Below are positions 45,596 to 53,702 of a stretch of 64,000 bases of DNA, one piece after another (positions within the stretch are counted from its first letter, which is position 1; each line of letters begins with the position of its first letter). The notes below the pieces were generated by a model. It had not been told where the DNA came from and made no database searches. It saw nothing but the letters and a program-made list of their open reading frames with translations. Both the position numbers and the translations under genes were made by a program. The stretch is from Balneolaceae bacterium (GTDB lineage Bacteria; Bacteroidota; Rhodothermia; Balneolales; Balneolaceae), in contig CP051242.1 in NCBI GenBank assembly GCA_017795005.1, positions 1,946,976 to 2,010,975 of the forward strand. The letters run 5' to 3'.

Positions 45596-45655
45596 GTCAT
45601 TGCGAGGAGACTGGTATTTCCTTAAAAGCAAAAAGCTACCCGACGAAGCAATCTC
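45596..45655. repeat. Repeat with ATTGC/GCAAT ends
   Basis: The sequence starts GTCATTGCGAGGAG and ends CGAAGCAATCTC, with ATTGC (45599-45603) and GCAAT (45648-45652) as inverted ends. Sequences of this form are familiar as dispersed repeats in Bacteroidota-type genomes. No coding capacity is visible. Confidence 0.6.
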
Positions 45656-45680
45656 ATAATTATAGGCTTGATCCAATTAC

Positions 45681-45777
45681 CGAAGGGATAAATCCCTTCG
45701 CTGGTGTACCAAATCAGTCAGGTAATCAAGCGAAGGACTTCAGCCCTTCGCCAGCCTGGTGCACAAGCGGACGCTTG
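45681..45777. repeat. Further hairpins of the icmF-solA gap
   Basis: CGAAGGGAT-aa-ATCCCTTCG lies at 45681-45700, GCGAAGG/CCTTCGC arms follow at about 45730-45751, and CAAGC-ggac-GCTTG is at 45764-45777. The stretch 45793-45970 after it is AT-rich and shows nothing recognisable. Confidence 0.6.
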
Positions 45778-45986
45778 CGCTAGTTGGGGTCCCGAATTTT
45801 TTCATATGTCAAAATTTTATAGTGATTTATATTCTATAGACTGGCTGTATATAAAATGGTTACTGAATCATAGAAAAATGCCTAAGTATATTACCATTCT
45901 AATAGTGTTACCACTATAACTCTTTTAAAAGAGTACAAATTAATTTGTCTCTCACAGATAAGAACAACATTAACGGCCTTGTCACC

Positions 45987-46031
45987 ATGGATTCTTCGGC
46001 TTTGTATCAGCTGGCAAAGCTTGGAATGTAG
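45987..46031 (+). pseudogene. Decayed copy of the solA 5' end
   Basis: The frame from ATG 45987 reads MDSSALYQLAKLGM then TAG at 46029. It matches residues 10-23 of the intact solA product (MGSSALYQLAKRGV) in 11 of 14 residues, in the same orientation. Base similarity extends over about 45 bp and fades on both sides. It lies immediately outside the 3' end of the CPBP gene, whose other side touches the real solA start, so the CPBP gene is flanked by partial direct repeats. Confidence 0.8.
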
Positions 46032-46042
46032 GAGCTTTGGAA

Positions 46043-46678
46043 TTAAAGCTTCCCCAAATAAAGTAAAGTCATCACGATTGTGTTATAAGTCCCATGGCAA
46101 ATAATAGAGTACCATAAGTTTCCTTTAAACTTGAGAACGAGAAAGTGATATCCCATTCCGACCAGAAGTGCATTGATGGTATCTGCAGGTCCAAGCTGGA
46201 GGTGGTAAAGTCCGAACAAAATACTCGTTAGCATAAAACTTAAGGCGATACGGTATTTCTCACCAAACATGTGTTTGAACTGAGTAAAGATAAATCCCCG
46301 GAACACGATCTCCTCATAAAAACCACCAATTAGCCATGCAAAGACCAGCATCATTAGATAAAAACCAGTATTTCCTTCGAGTTCATTATACAAATCCACC
46401 TCTGTATCTGGAAAATCAAAGACTAAATCGATTAGTGGAAAAGTGACAAATTGAGTGATGGCTACAACTGCAATAGCGGTCAGCGTACCATACAGGACGG
46501 CTTTTTTCTTAAACCGGGAGAGGGAGAACCCAAGATCTGCAAAACCGGAACGATCATACTTCAGGAAAAGCCAGATAGAAGCAATTACAATAATACTGAA
46601 GGAGAAGAAAGGAAGTGGCAGTACATGCGGCAGGATGACAACCGTTAAAATTAGAAAAATTCGTACTAGGTTTTTCAA
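46043..46678 (-). CDS. CPBP-family intramembrane metalloprotease
   Basis: The protein has six to eight membrane segments and the CPBP signature YEEIVFRGFIFTQF (EExxxR), with further conserved His in GLYHLQLG and CHGTYN. These residues coordinate a metal in this Rce1/Abi-like protease family, which processes membrane or prenylated proteins or peptides. There is no ATG near the start. I chose TTG 46678, which begins directly before the first membrane helix. A TTG at 46774 would overlap the divergent solA gene by 13 bp, and one at 46744 is also possible. It lies between partial copies of the solA 5' end, which suggests insertion. Confidence 0.8.
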   Translation of the reverse strand: MKNLVRIFLILTVVILPHVLPLPFFSFSIIVIASIWLFLKYDRSGFADLGFSLSRFKKKAVLYGTLTAIAVVAITQFVTFPLIDLVFDFPDTEVDLYNELEGNTGFYLMMLVFAWLIGGFYEEIVFRGFIFTQFKHMFGEKYRIALSFMLTSILFGLYHLQLGPADTINALLVGMGYHFLVLKFKGNLWYSIICHGTYNTIVMTLLYLGKL

Positions 46679-46761
46679 ATGAAAGTGGTTTATTGGAGCT
46701 AGTATTCGGACGACATCTACTGTATTGAATTCAGGATGTTTCAATGTAAATCGTATTCTGC

Positions 46762-47889
46762 ATGTACCAAACAATTGTCATAGGATTAGGCTCCATGGGA
46801 TCTTCGGCTTTATATCAGTTGGCAAAGCGGGGAGTGAAGGTGTTAGGATTGGAGCAGTTTGGGATTGGGCATGCAAAGGGCTCGCATTCTGGTCAGACTC
46901 GGATTGTTCGTAAAGCTTATTTCGAACATCCGGATTATGTGCCGCTGTTGGAAGACGCCTATAAAGGTTGGGAAACCATTATGAAGGAAAGTGGTAAACA
47001 GCTGTTTCAAAAAAATGGATTGGTTTATTTTGGGGAGGCGGGGAATGAGGTCATTAAAGGAGTGGATTTTGCAGCCCGTGAATTCAATATCCGGGTAGAT
47101 CGAATTAAAAATGAAAAATTAAAAATGTTTGAAATCTCTTCTCAGTTTCAGGCATTAATAGAGCCGGAAGCGGGGTTTGCATTGGCGAAGGAAACGATCC
47201 GGACCTATGTGGAACAGGCAGATAATCTGGGAGCGGAGGTGCAGACCGGAGAACGGGTGATGGGCTGGAGGGTGAAGGATACCTATGTGGAAGTGCATAC
47301 GGATAAAATGGAATATCACACCGAAAAGCTCATTTTAACGGGAGGGGCTTATACCGGTCAGCTTATTCCGGGATATGCAAAACAGTTAAAAGTCGCCCGA
47401 CAACTCATTTTCTGGATTAAAACGGACAACCCGGAGCTTTTTACACCGGAACAATTTCCTTGCTGGGTCATTGCGGAACCAAATCATCTGGGCATTTTTT
47501 ACGGCTTCCCGATCATCCCTGAAGAAGAAGGAGGGAATGGATTGTTGAAAGTGGCTCATCATGTGGTTGGGGAAGTCATTCATCCGGATGAGCTTAATGA
47601 CTTCAATCCGGGAAAAGAAAAAGAAAAGATTACAACTATTCTTAAAGAATATATGCCTCAGGCTTTGGGAGAAGTAGCGGAGGTTACTGCTTGTATGTAT
47701 ACTTATTCTCCGGATGAACATTTCATTATTGATGTACTTCCAGAAACAGATACTAGGGTGGTGCTGGCATCCGGCTTCAGTGGACATGGATTTAAGTTTG
47801 TACCGGTGGTTGGGGAAATCCTCACCGAATTGGCTCTGGATGGGTACACTAATCACTCGATTGATTTTTTGAGACTCAATAGGTTTTAA
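46762..47889 (+). CDS. solA: Sarcosine oxidase/N-methyltryptophan oxidase-like flavoprotein
   Basis: The 375-residue enzyme belongs to the monomeric sarcosine oxidase group of the DAO family. It has the FAD site TIVIGLGSMGSSALYQLAKRG, GLEQFGIGHAKGSHSGQTRIVRKAY (the region around the flavin), and the C-terminal CMYTYSPDEHFIID with ASGFSGHGFKFVPVVGE, where Cys is the usual covalent FAD attachment site. It oxidises N-methyl amino acids with O2 to give formaldehyde and H2O2. The substrate is uncertain: sarcosine, N-methyl-tryptophan or another secondary amine. A decayed piece of the same gene lies about 0.8 kb upstream. Confidence 0.88.
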   Translation: MYQTIVIGLGSMGSSALYQLAKRGVKVLGLEQFGIGHAKGSHSGQTRIVRKAYFEHPDYVPLLEDAYKGWETIMKESGKQLFQKNGLVYFGEAGNEVIKGVDFAAREFNIRVDRIKNEKLKMFEISSQFQALIEPEAGFALAKETIRTYVEQADNLGAEVQTGERVMGWRVKDTYVEVHTDKMEYHTEKLILTGGAYTGQLIPGYAKQLKVARQLIFWIKTDNPELFTPEQFPCWVIAEPNHLGIFYGFPIIPEEEGGNGLLKVAHHVVGEVIHPDELNDFNPGKEKEKITTILKEYMPQALGEVAEVTACMYTYSPDEHFIIDVLPETDTRVVLASGFSGHGFKFVPVVGEILTELALDGYTNHSIDFLRLNRF

Positions 47890-48073
47890 AAGTTCCAAAG
47901 AAAATCCAAAAGAAATACGGTAGGTAGAAAACTGGGGGGAGGAAGTACCCAGTTAAAGAAAGGATATCAAAGGGTATGCATTTGAACATCTTCATTTCTT
48001 TTGGTGGTTTTTGGTACTTTTGTCCACACAAAAGTACATAAGCAATAGTCATGGCTTATAAGCTTATCGTAAG

Positions 48074-48154
48074 ATCCTGAAACAAGCCTGTGCTGAACCT
48101 GCCTTTGCCGAATCGGCTACGAGCAGGCAGGCTTGATTCAGTATTCAGGATGAC
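48074..48154. repeat. Hairpin repeat ending TCAGGATGAC
   Basis: The 47890-48231 gap contains ATCCTGAAACAAGCCTG (48074-48090) pairing imperfectly with CAGGCTTGATTCAG and TCAGGATGAC at the end. An inner GCCGAATCGGC-type stem is present. The end matches the end of the 74-bp element at 8392 and of the element at 49366. The rest of the gap shows no gene. Confidence 0.6.
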
Positions 48155-48231
48155 CTTTCTTTTTTGTACTATCCGAAACCTAACATTAACTCATTCGTGT
48201 AGAGAACAGTTCTAACAAACAGCAGGGCATT

Positions 48232-49203
48232 ATGAGTTCACGAAAAGACCGATACAAGAAAGGGATTCCAAACGATTTGGATAATAATGATCCGGGTTTT
48301 GATCTTGATGATTATATCCACGAAAACTCTTTCGAAGAAGGAGATGATATTAACTCAGGAGTAAGTTATAGGGTTAAAAAGAAAAGCACTTCTAAAAGAG
48401 ACAAGGCTGTTATTGGAGTCGTACTGGCAGTAATATTTTTATGGTATTTCGATTGGAATCCAATAAACATAATAACTCAACCTGCCCAAACTATAGCAGG
48501 CTGGTTTGACAGCGACGAAAATATAGCAGTAGTTGAGTCACAGGGGAGTAATTCATTCTCTTTTTCGAGCAATTATTTGGATTATCTGACAGCTGTAAGA
48601 GCTATTGATTTCAGAGAAACTCCTTCAGAATCTCAAATTCAGGCGATGTATAATAACAATGTTCCGGTTAGTTATATACAGAAACTGGATGAACTGAATT
48701 ATTTGGGTACGATGAATTATTCCGGAATCATTGGACTTTGGGCGAATGGGGTAACTGAGGATTATTTTCAGACCCTTCATGATTTAGATTATCTCGATAG
48801 TAATTCCTACTCCGCTATTATTGGCTTGTACGCCAACGGAGTTACTACAGATTATTTAAAGACTCTGGAGCAGCTCGACTATTTAGATGAAGTAAATTAT
48901 TCGGGAGTAATTGGTTTATATGCTAATGGAGTAACGGAAGATTATTTAATCGGATTGGATCGCTTAGATTATCTGGATGAAGTTTCTTATTCAGGAATCA
49001 TTGGTCTGTATGCAAACGGAGTCCCATTAGAATACATTCAAACATTGGAGCAGGTAGACTTTCTTGACGAATTGAATTACTCAGGAATTATTGGGCTCTA
49101 TGCCAACGGGGTACCTGAAGAACTTATTCGCGAACTGGATCGAAGAGATCTGCTGGATGAAATGAGTTACTCAGATATTATCCGCGTCCATTTAAATAAT
49201 TAA
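48232..49203 (+). CDS. Membrane protein with tandem 30-residue repeats
   Basis: The 323-residue protein has an acidic cytoplasmic N-terminus, one membrane helix (about residues 58-75, AVIGVVLAVIFLWYFDW) and an external C-terminal part with at least five tandem repeats of exactly 30 residues. The consensus is YSGIIGLYANGV, then DYxxxLxxLDYLDE. At DNA level the period is 90 bp with clear divergence, so it is an old repeat. The ANGVxxxY(I/L) pattern resembles helical repeats of the C-terminal parts of BlaR1-type proteins. It may bind a peptide or protein outside the cytoplasm. Function is unknown. Confidence 0.85.
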   Translation: MSSRKDRYKKGIPNDLDNNDPGFDLDDYIHENSFEEGDDINSGVSYRVKKKSTSKRDKAVIGVVLAVIFLWYFDWNPINIITQPAQTIAGWFDSDENIAVVESQGSNSFSFSSNYLDYLTAVRAIDFRETPSESQIQAMYNNNVPVSYIQKLDELNYLGTMNYSGIIGLWANGVTEDYFQTLHDLDYLDSNSYSAIIGLYANGVTTDYLKTLEQLDYLDEVNYSGVIGLYANGVTEDYLIGLDRLDYLDEVSYSGIIGLYANGVPLEYIQTLEQVDFLDELNYSGIIGLYANGVPEELIRELDRRDLLDEMSYSDIIRVHLNN

Positions 49204-49222
49204 TCTGATTCACATCAAAGTT

Positions 49223-49366
49223 GTCACACTGAGCTCCCAATATAAAATTTCAGAAATCTCTTGTTCACCGAAGGGTATCAAATAAAAGAGCTGACCATAT
49301 TGATTATTTGAGATCCTTAGTGAATTTTCAAATGCCTTTCTTAATATCAGGGGCACTCAGGATGAC
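49223..49366. repeat. Long element bounded by GTCACACTGAG and CTCAGGATGAC
   Basis: The 49204-49431 gap holds a 144-bp element whose ends GTCACACTGAG and CTCAGGATGAC match the ends of the 74-bp elements. The interior is AT-rich and different. It looks like a long or mutated family member. No coding frame is visible. Confidence 0.55.
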
Positions 49367-49431
49367 AGCTTTTTATATTCTATTGGATTCAATTAGTAAG
49401 TGATATAGAAGATCATTTCGTATAATCCTGT

Positions 49432-50670
49432 ATGTCTGAACAGTTAAATGTGCTCATTATCGGGAAGGTATGGCCGGAACCGGATTCTTCAGCGGCAGGA
49501 TCAAGAATGATGCAACTCATTGAGTTATTCCAAAAAGAGGAGTGGAAGATTACTTTTGTCTCTGCAGCCGGAGAAAGTGAATTTGCAGCTGATTTGGAAT
49601 CAAAAGGTGTTAATACCCAAAATATTCTCCTGAATGATGATACATTTAACACTTTTGTAAAAAAACTAAATCCGGATCTGGTTCTTTTCGACCGGTTTAT
49701 GACTGAAGAACAATTTGGATGGAGAGTAGCTGAACATTGTCCGCAGGCGTTACGAATCCTGGATACAGAAGATCTTCATTGTTTACGGCAAGGGAGACAT
49801 AAGGCCGTGAAAGAGCATAGAGAGTTCATTGAAAGTGATTTATTCTCAGATATCGCTAAAAGAGAAATTGCCAGTATGTATCGGTGTGATTTATCTCTGA
49901 TTATTTCTGAGTATGAAATGGAGGTATTGAAAGAGGTTTTCAGGGTTGATGAAAATCTTATTGAATACACACCATTTATGTTGGAGCATTTATATGATTC
50001 TGGTTGGTCTGGTTTTGAGGAACGTTACGATTTTATTTCGATTGGTAATTTTTTGCATGAACCAAACTGGGATGCGATTTTATATTTAAAACAAACCATA
50101 TGGCCTCTAATTAGAAAAGAACTTCCCGAAGCCAATTTACTCGTTTATGGAGCTTATCCATCCCAGAAAGTACTTCAATTACATAACCCACAGAAAGGTT
50201 TTTTGGTAAAGGGAAGGGCACCGGATGCTATTCAGGCAATGAAACAAGCAAGAGTGTGTTTGGCACCGCTCAGATTCGGGGCAGGACTTAAAGGTAAATT
50301 AATTCAAGCCATGCAATGTGGAACTCCTTCTGTAACAACTTCGATTGGGGCAGAAGGGATGCAGGGAGATTTTTCCTGGCCCGGATTTGTGGAAGATAAT
50401 CCGGAAGATTTTGCCAAAGCTTCTGTTCGGTTATATTCTGAAAAACCGGACTGGACTCGAGCTCAAAAGAAATCGGTTCAGATTATAAATCAGCGGTTTT
50501 CGAAAACAGAAACAGGGCCATTTTTGATAAAAACAATAAATGGAATAAAAGATAATCTCGACTCTCATCGAAAAAGAAACTTTACTGGTGAAATGCTCAT
50601 GCATCATACCTTGGCAAGTACCAGATTCATGAGTAAGTGGATCGAAGAAAAGAACAAAAAACCTCAATAA
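49432..50670 (+). CDS. GT4-like glycosyltransferase
   Basis: The 412-residue protein has a two-domain GT-B architecture. The N-terminal half has IGKVWPEPDSSAAGSRMMQLI, the usual acceptor-side start. The C-terminal half has DFISIGNFLHEPNWDAILYL, LVYGAYPSQKVLQL and APLRFGAGLKGKLIQAMQCG, which holds the donor-site Glu-x7-Glu region in altered form (Gln in place of Glu in GKLIQAMQCG). It transfers a sugar, probably to a surface polysaccharide or lipid. No other polysaccharide genes are nearby. The donor is unknown. The altered donor motif may lower confidence in activity. Confidence 0.82.
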   Translation: MSEQLNVLIIGKVWPEPDSSAAGSRMMQLIELFQKEEWKITFVSAAGESEFAADLESKGVNTQNILLNDDTFNTFVKKLNPDLVLFDRFMTEEQFGWRVAEHCPQALRILDTEDLHCLRQGRHKAVKEHREFIESDLFSDIAKREIASMYRCDLSLIISEYEMEVLKEVFRVDENLIEYTPFMLEHLYDSGWSGFEERYDFISIGNFLHEPNWDAILYLKQTIWPLIRKELPEANLLVYGAYPSQKVLQLHNPQKGFLVKGRAPDAIQAMKQARVCLAPLRFGAGLKGKLIQAMQCGTPSVTTSIGAEGMQGDFSWPGFVEDNPEDFAKASVRLYSEKPDWTRAQKKSVQIINQRFSKTETGPFLIKTINGIKDNLDSHRKRNFTGEMLMHHTLASTRFMSKWIEEKNKKPQ

Positions 50671-50690
50671 AATTTTAAATCCAGCTTAAA

Positions 50691-51740
50691 ATGAAAGTAT
50701 CCAGAATAAGTCATTTTCTAAGTACTCTGTTAATTATTCTTTCAATAAGTAGTTCATTAAATCCTGGAACTGATTTTGAAATAACTTCTAACCATGAAAT
50801 CAAAGTCTTTGAAGATATTGTATTTGCGTCACCTGAGGGTCATGATTTGGAAGTAGATATCTATGTTCCTGATACAGGAAAGGAAAGCTACCCAGTGGTT
50901 GTAATCTGGCACGGTGGTGGATGGCTGGTAAATGATAATTCAATTATGAATGAGATGTCGAAGTACTTGTCTTCTAATGCTGAATACATTGTTGCAAATA
51001 TGAACTACAGGTTATTAGTACATAATGATAACACAGTTACTATGGATGAAATAGTAGAGGACGTCTTTGGGGGATTGTTATGGGTAAAGGAACATATTGC
51101 TGAATATGGAGGTGATCCAACTAAAATTGCAATTACAGGTGATAGTGCCGGAGGGCATTTGACTTCGATGGTACTTACTCATGGAAGGAACTTAGAGTCG
51201 GATGGATTTGATGGAGATACTTTTGGATTTAATCCAACCTGGCTGCCCGAAGGTAAAACGGCGGAGGAAATCGCAAAAGAGGACGGATTAAAAGTACAGG
51301 CTGCTGTAATAAGTTATGGTGCTTTTGATATGAAAGCAGCAGCTGAGAATGGATTTGAAACCCCTCAGAACTTTTTCTGGCAGTGGGGAGGAGTCGAAGC
51401 GCGTGGTCTTTTCGGAGATGATTTCAATGTGAATGCCAATCCTGAAATCTATAAAGCTGTTTCTCCGATTTATTCAATTCCTAAAGCAAGTGAATATAGA
51501 TTGCCACCACAGTATCACCATGTAGGAAGCATTGATCAGACAACACCGGAACCTATGATTCGTGACTATGTAACCAAAATGAAAGATGCCGGACAGGATG
51601 TTGAAATGGATGTTTTTGAAGACTTCAACCATGCTTATTTAGATTCAGGGTGCAATGAGTTCCTGAAAAGTTGCTTTGAGACTCATGCTATTCCCGCATT
51701 GGAAAAGATTGTCGTTTTTCTGGATGAGAATTTAAAATAA
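50691..51740 (+). CDS. Secreted alpha/beta-hydrolase, carboxylesterase-like
   Basis: The 349-residue protein has a signal peptide (SHFLSTLLIILSISSSLNPG) and an alpha/beta-hydrolase domain. It shows the oxyanion motif WHGGGWLV near residue 75, ITGDSAGGHLT with the nucleophile Ser near residue 147, and a His in EDFNHAYLDSGC near the end. This is the HSL-like esterase/lipase family. The substrate is unknown; a carbohydrate acetyl ester or a lipid is plausible. It stands between a glycosyltransferase and a minus-strand gene with a 2-bp gap. Confidence 0.88.
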   Translation: MKVSRISHFLSTLLIILSISSSLNPGTDFEITSNHEIKVFEDIVFASPEGHDLEVDIYVPDTGKESYPVVVIWHGGGWLVNDNSIMNEMSKYLSSNAEYIVANMNYRLLVHNDNTVTMDEIVEDVFGGLLWVKEHIAEYGGDPTKIAITGDSAGGHLTSMVLTHGRNLESDGFDGDTFGFNPTWLPEGKTAEEIAKEDGLKVQAAVISYGAFDMKAAAENGFETPQNFFWQWGGVEARGLFGDDFNVNANPEIYKAVSPIYSIPKASEYRLPPQYHHVGSIDQTTPEPMIRDYVTKMKDAGQDVEMDVFEDFNHAYLDSGCNEFLKSCFETHAIPALEKIVVFLDENLK

Positions 51741-51742
51741 GG

Positions 51743-52072
51743 CTATTTAGGTTCCAGACTTTGGACGTAATCCAGTCCTTCTTTCATAAGTGTAGCAACC
51801 TGATCGGGATTCGAAAGCATTTCTTCTGAAATAAGAATATATCCTTGCATGGTAGCTCCATAGCTTTTAAAAAGTTCTTCACCATTATTCAGAAATTCCA
51901 TTTGTCGTTCTTTAGGAAGCCGGATTCCAATCTCTCCATCTTTATTAAGTTGAGAGAACATATGTCCGTTTGCTGATGTATAGGGCATTGTTTTTCCTTT
52001 TACTTCTATACCACCAACTGTTGAAATGATAGAAGTGTACAGTTCAAACTTTTGCTTTTGAGCTTCAGTCAT
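51743..52072 (-). CDS. Small protein with TfoX-like pattern
   Basis: The 109-residue protein has no signal or membrane helix. The pattern VKGKTMPYTSANGHMFSQLN, GEIGIRLPKERQMEFLNNG and SYGATMQGYILISEEM resembles the N-terminal TfoX/Sxy-like domain family (order: Met-rich strand, KDG turn, LRLP, G-x-PF-like end). The similarity is by pattern only. The stop of the previous gene lies 2 bp away on the other strand, and the next minus-strand gene is 12 bp upstream, so the two are probably co-transcribed. Confidence 0.65.
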   Translation of the reverse strand: MTEAQKQKFELYTSIISTVGGIEVKGKTMPYTSANGHMFSQLNKDGEIGIRLPKERQMEFLNNGEELFKSYGATMQGYILISEEMLSNPDQVATLMKEGLDYVQSLEPK

Positions 52073-52084
52073 GGAAACTTATTC

Positions 52085-52657
52085 TTATTTGATTTTATCA
52101 CAGGAGATTTTCCAGGTTGGAAATTTAATGGCTTCGGTTGGATCTACCCATTCTCCTAACCATTCAAAATGATCATCTGAAATATCAAAGAAAGTAATTT
52201 TATAGAATCCATCAAGCCCATTTGGAGCTTTTTGCTCACGATAAAGAATAATTTTCCCCTCTTCATTTTTGTTTCCTTCCCAGGATGGCAAAGTAACAGG
52301 TGCCCCGACCGCTGAATAGTAATGAACATACCATGCAGAACTATCTGCATTAAATTGACGAATACTTCCTGCATTTGGTAATTCCGTCCTGAGTACTTCA
52401 TCCTGCACTGCCATACCATTCATGATATATTTGAATTTCCAAATCATCTCATGGGGAGCATTCCAGCTTTGGTCAGGTGTGCGAGTTATGGATTCACACT
52501 TTGATTCTCCAATTAAAGGTTGAAAATCTGACAGTTGTTGAGGAGCCTGAGGATGAACTCTTCCGAAGGGGTAATCTTCAGAAGGTTCATACTCAAATTG
52601 CGCGAGTAGATTAGTAGATGACCACGCAAGAATTATAAGTAAGCATAGAAATTTCAT
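52085..52657 (-). CDS. Secreted protein of unknown function
   Basis: I start at ATG 52657 (MKFLCLLIILAWSSTNLLAQ), a plain signal peptide; a longer frame begins at 52678. The mature part of about 170 residues has a lipocalin-like strand pattern with GESKCESITRTPDQSWN, MIWKFKYIMNGMAVQDEVL and KITFFDISDDHFEWLGEW. This resembles DUF1579-type secreted proteins of Bacteroidota, by pattern. It is the likely upstream partner of the TfoX-like gene. No catalytic motif is visible. Confidence 0.72.
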   Translation of the reverse strand: MKFLCLLIILAWSSTNLLAQFEYEPSEDYPFGRVHPQAPQQLSDFQPLIGESKCESITRTPDQSWNAPHEMIWKFKYIMNGMAVQDEVLRTELPNAGSIRQFNADSSAWYVHYYSAVGAPVTLPSWEGNKNEEGKIILYREQKAPNGLDGFYKITFFDISDDHFEWLGEWVDPTEAIKFPTWKISCDKIK

Positions 52658-52741
52658 GAAGTACCTTTTTATTGGCAATAAAGAAAAATCAGGTATTACA
52701 GCGTAGGCTGGTGCAGTGAACGGATTGGACTTTGCAGGGAG

Positions 52742-53593
52742 TTATAAAGAAGTAGTATGCAAAACCTTTTTTAAAAGCATTGCGCCAGACTTTGAAAGAT
52801 CAATCTCAGAGTTATTTTTCAACTGAACCGTTGAGTCTGAAAAGTTCACATGATCCAAATACTCAAGATTCAATAAGGCTTTTCTATGAACTCGTACAAA
52901 GTTGAGTTCGGACAACTCTTTTTCAAGCGATTTAAGACTTTTTCTCATGGTAAATGATTTTTGTGAAGTATGTACTTTTACACAATAATCATCAGCTTCA
53001 AACCAAAGAACATCACTTATTGGAATTACCTTATGTTTATTTCCAATTTTGATAGTCAGATTAGGTTTTTCGCCATCAAACGATTTTGACGATTGCTCTT
53101 TTAAGTGGTTTATTTCTACCCACTGAGCATCAATAATCAGACTGTTTGCCCGGTTATATACCAGAAGTATTAACAAACAGGAAGCAAAAGTAAAACTCAG
53201 TCCTTTTTGGAAGAAAATAAACGTGAATTGTTCTTTCAGAAAATTAAACTCAATTACAGAACCAAAATCGATCAGGTTATATACACTTATCAATAAAACA
53301 GAAACAAGATTTGAGATAAGAGCAGTTAGAAAAATCAGGATCCAATCCGACAGGTTAACAGGCTGCTCGTTTGATGAGAATTTATTCCAGGAGAAAAGGA
53401 TAAAAGATATACTTACTACACTCCATATCAACCATCTCGTTAAGTGGTTATTTAAAAGATCCAGCAAAGTAATAGGATTGTCAGGATATAAATTAAAGGT
53501 ATCGAGATAGAACTTTTGCTGAAATGCATCAAAAGAAATTATGATGAATACAGAAAGAATTAACAGGTATGGAGTAGACCTTTTTGGAAACAA
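52742..53593 (-). CDS. Membrane-bound LytTR-type transcription regulator
   Basis: The start is TTG 53593; no better in-frame start is seen before the first helix. The 283-residue protein has four membrane helices in residues about 8-145 and a C-terminal LytTR DNA-binding domain (about 185-283). The latter has VIPISDVLWFEADDYCVKVH, RKSLKSLEKELSELNFVRVHRK and LLNLEYLDHVNFSDSTVQL. Such proteins bind direct repeats near target promoters. The membrane part may sense a ligand. No operon partner is obvious, but the secreted-protein genes downstream (52657 and 52072) are candidates. Confidence 0.88.
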   Translation of the reverse strand: MFPKRSTPYLLILSVFIIISFDAFQQKFYLDTFNLYPDNPITLLDLLNNHLTRWLIWSVVSISFILFSWNKFSSNEQPVNLSDWILIFLTALISNLVSVLLISVYNLIDFGSVIEFNFLKEQFTFIFFQKGLSFTFASCLLILLVYNRANSLIIDAQWVEINHLKEQSSKSFDGEKPNLTIKIGNKHKVIPISDVLWFEADDYCVKVHTSQKSFTMRKSLKSLEKELSELNFVRVHRKALLNLEYLDHVNFSDSTVQLKNNSEIDLSKSGAMLLKKVLHTTSL

Positions 53594-53702
53594 AGGAGAA
53601 TAATATAATTCAATTTTATAATTCTAATTTCAGTGAAGTATTTCAGAAATCCAAAAAATTGAGGAGTATATTATCGGCGCTTTAGCCAATGGATAATTTT
53701 GA

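Noticed and set aside
45793-45970. Possible small gene in the AT-rich stretch before the solA fragment
   Set aside because: Short frames here have no known pattern, poor codon use and no promoter. Nothing can be supported.
46679-46774. CPBP gene starting at TTG 46774
   Set aside because: It would overlap the divergent solA start by 13 bp and add 32 residues with no membrane-helix or family pattern. TTG 46678 is the better choice, though not certain.
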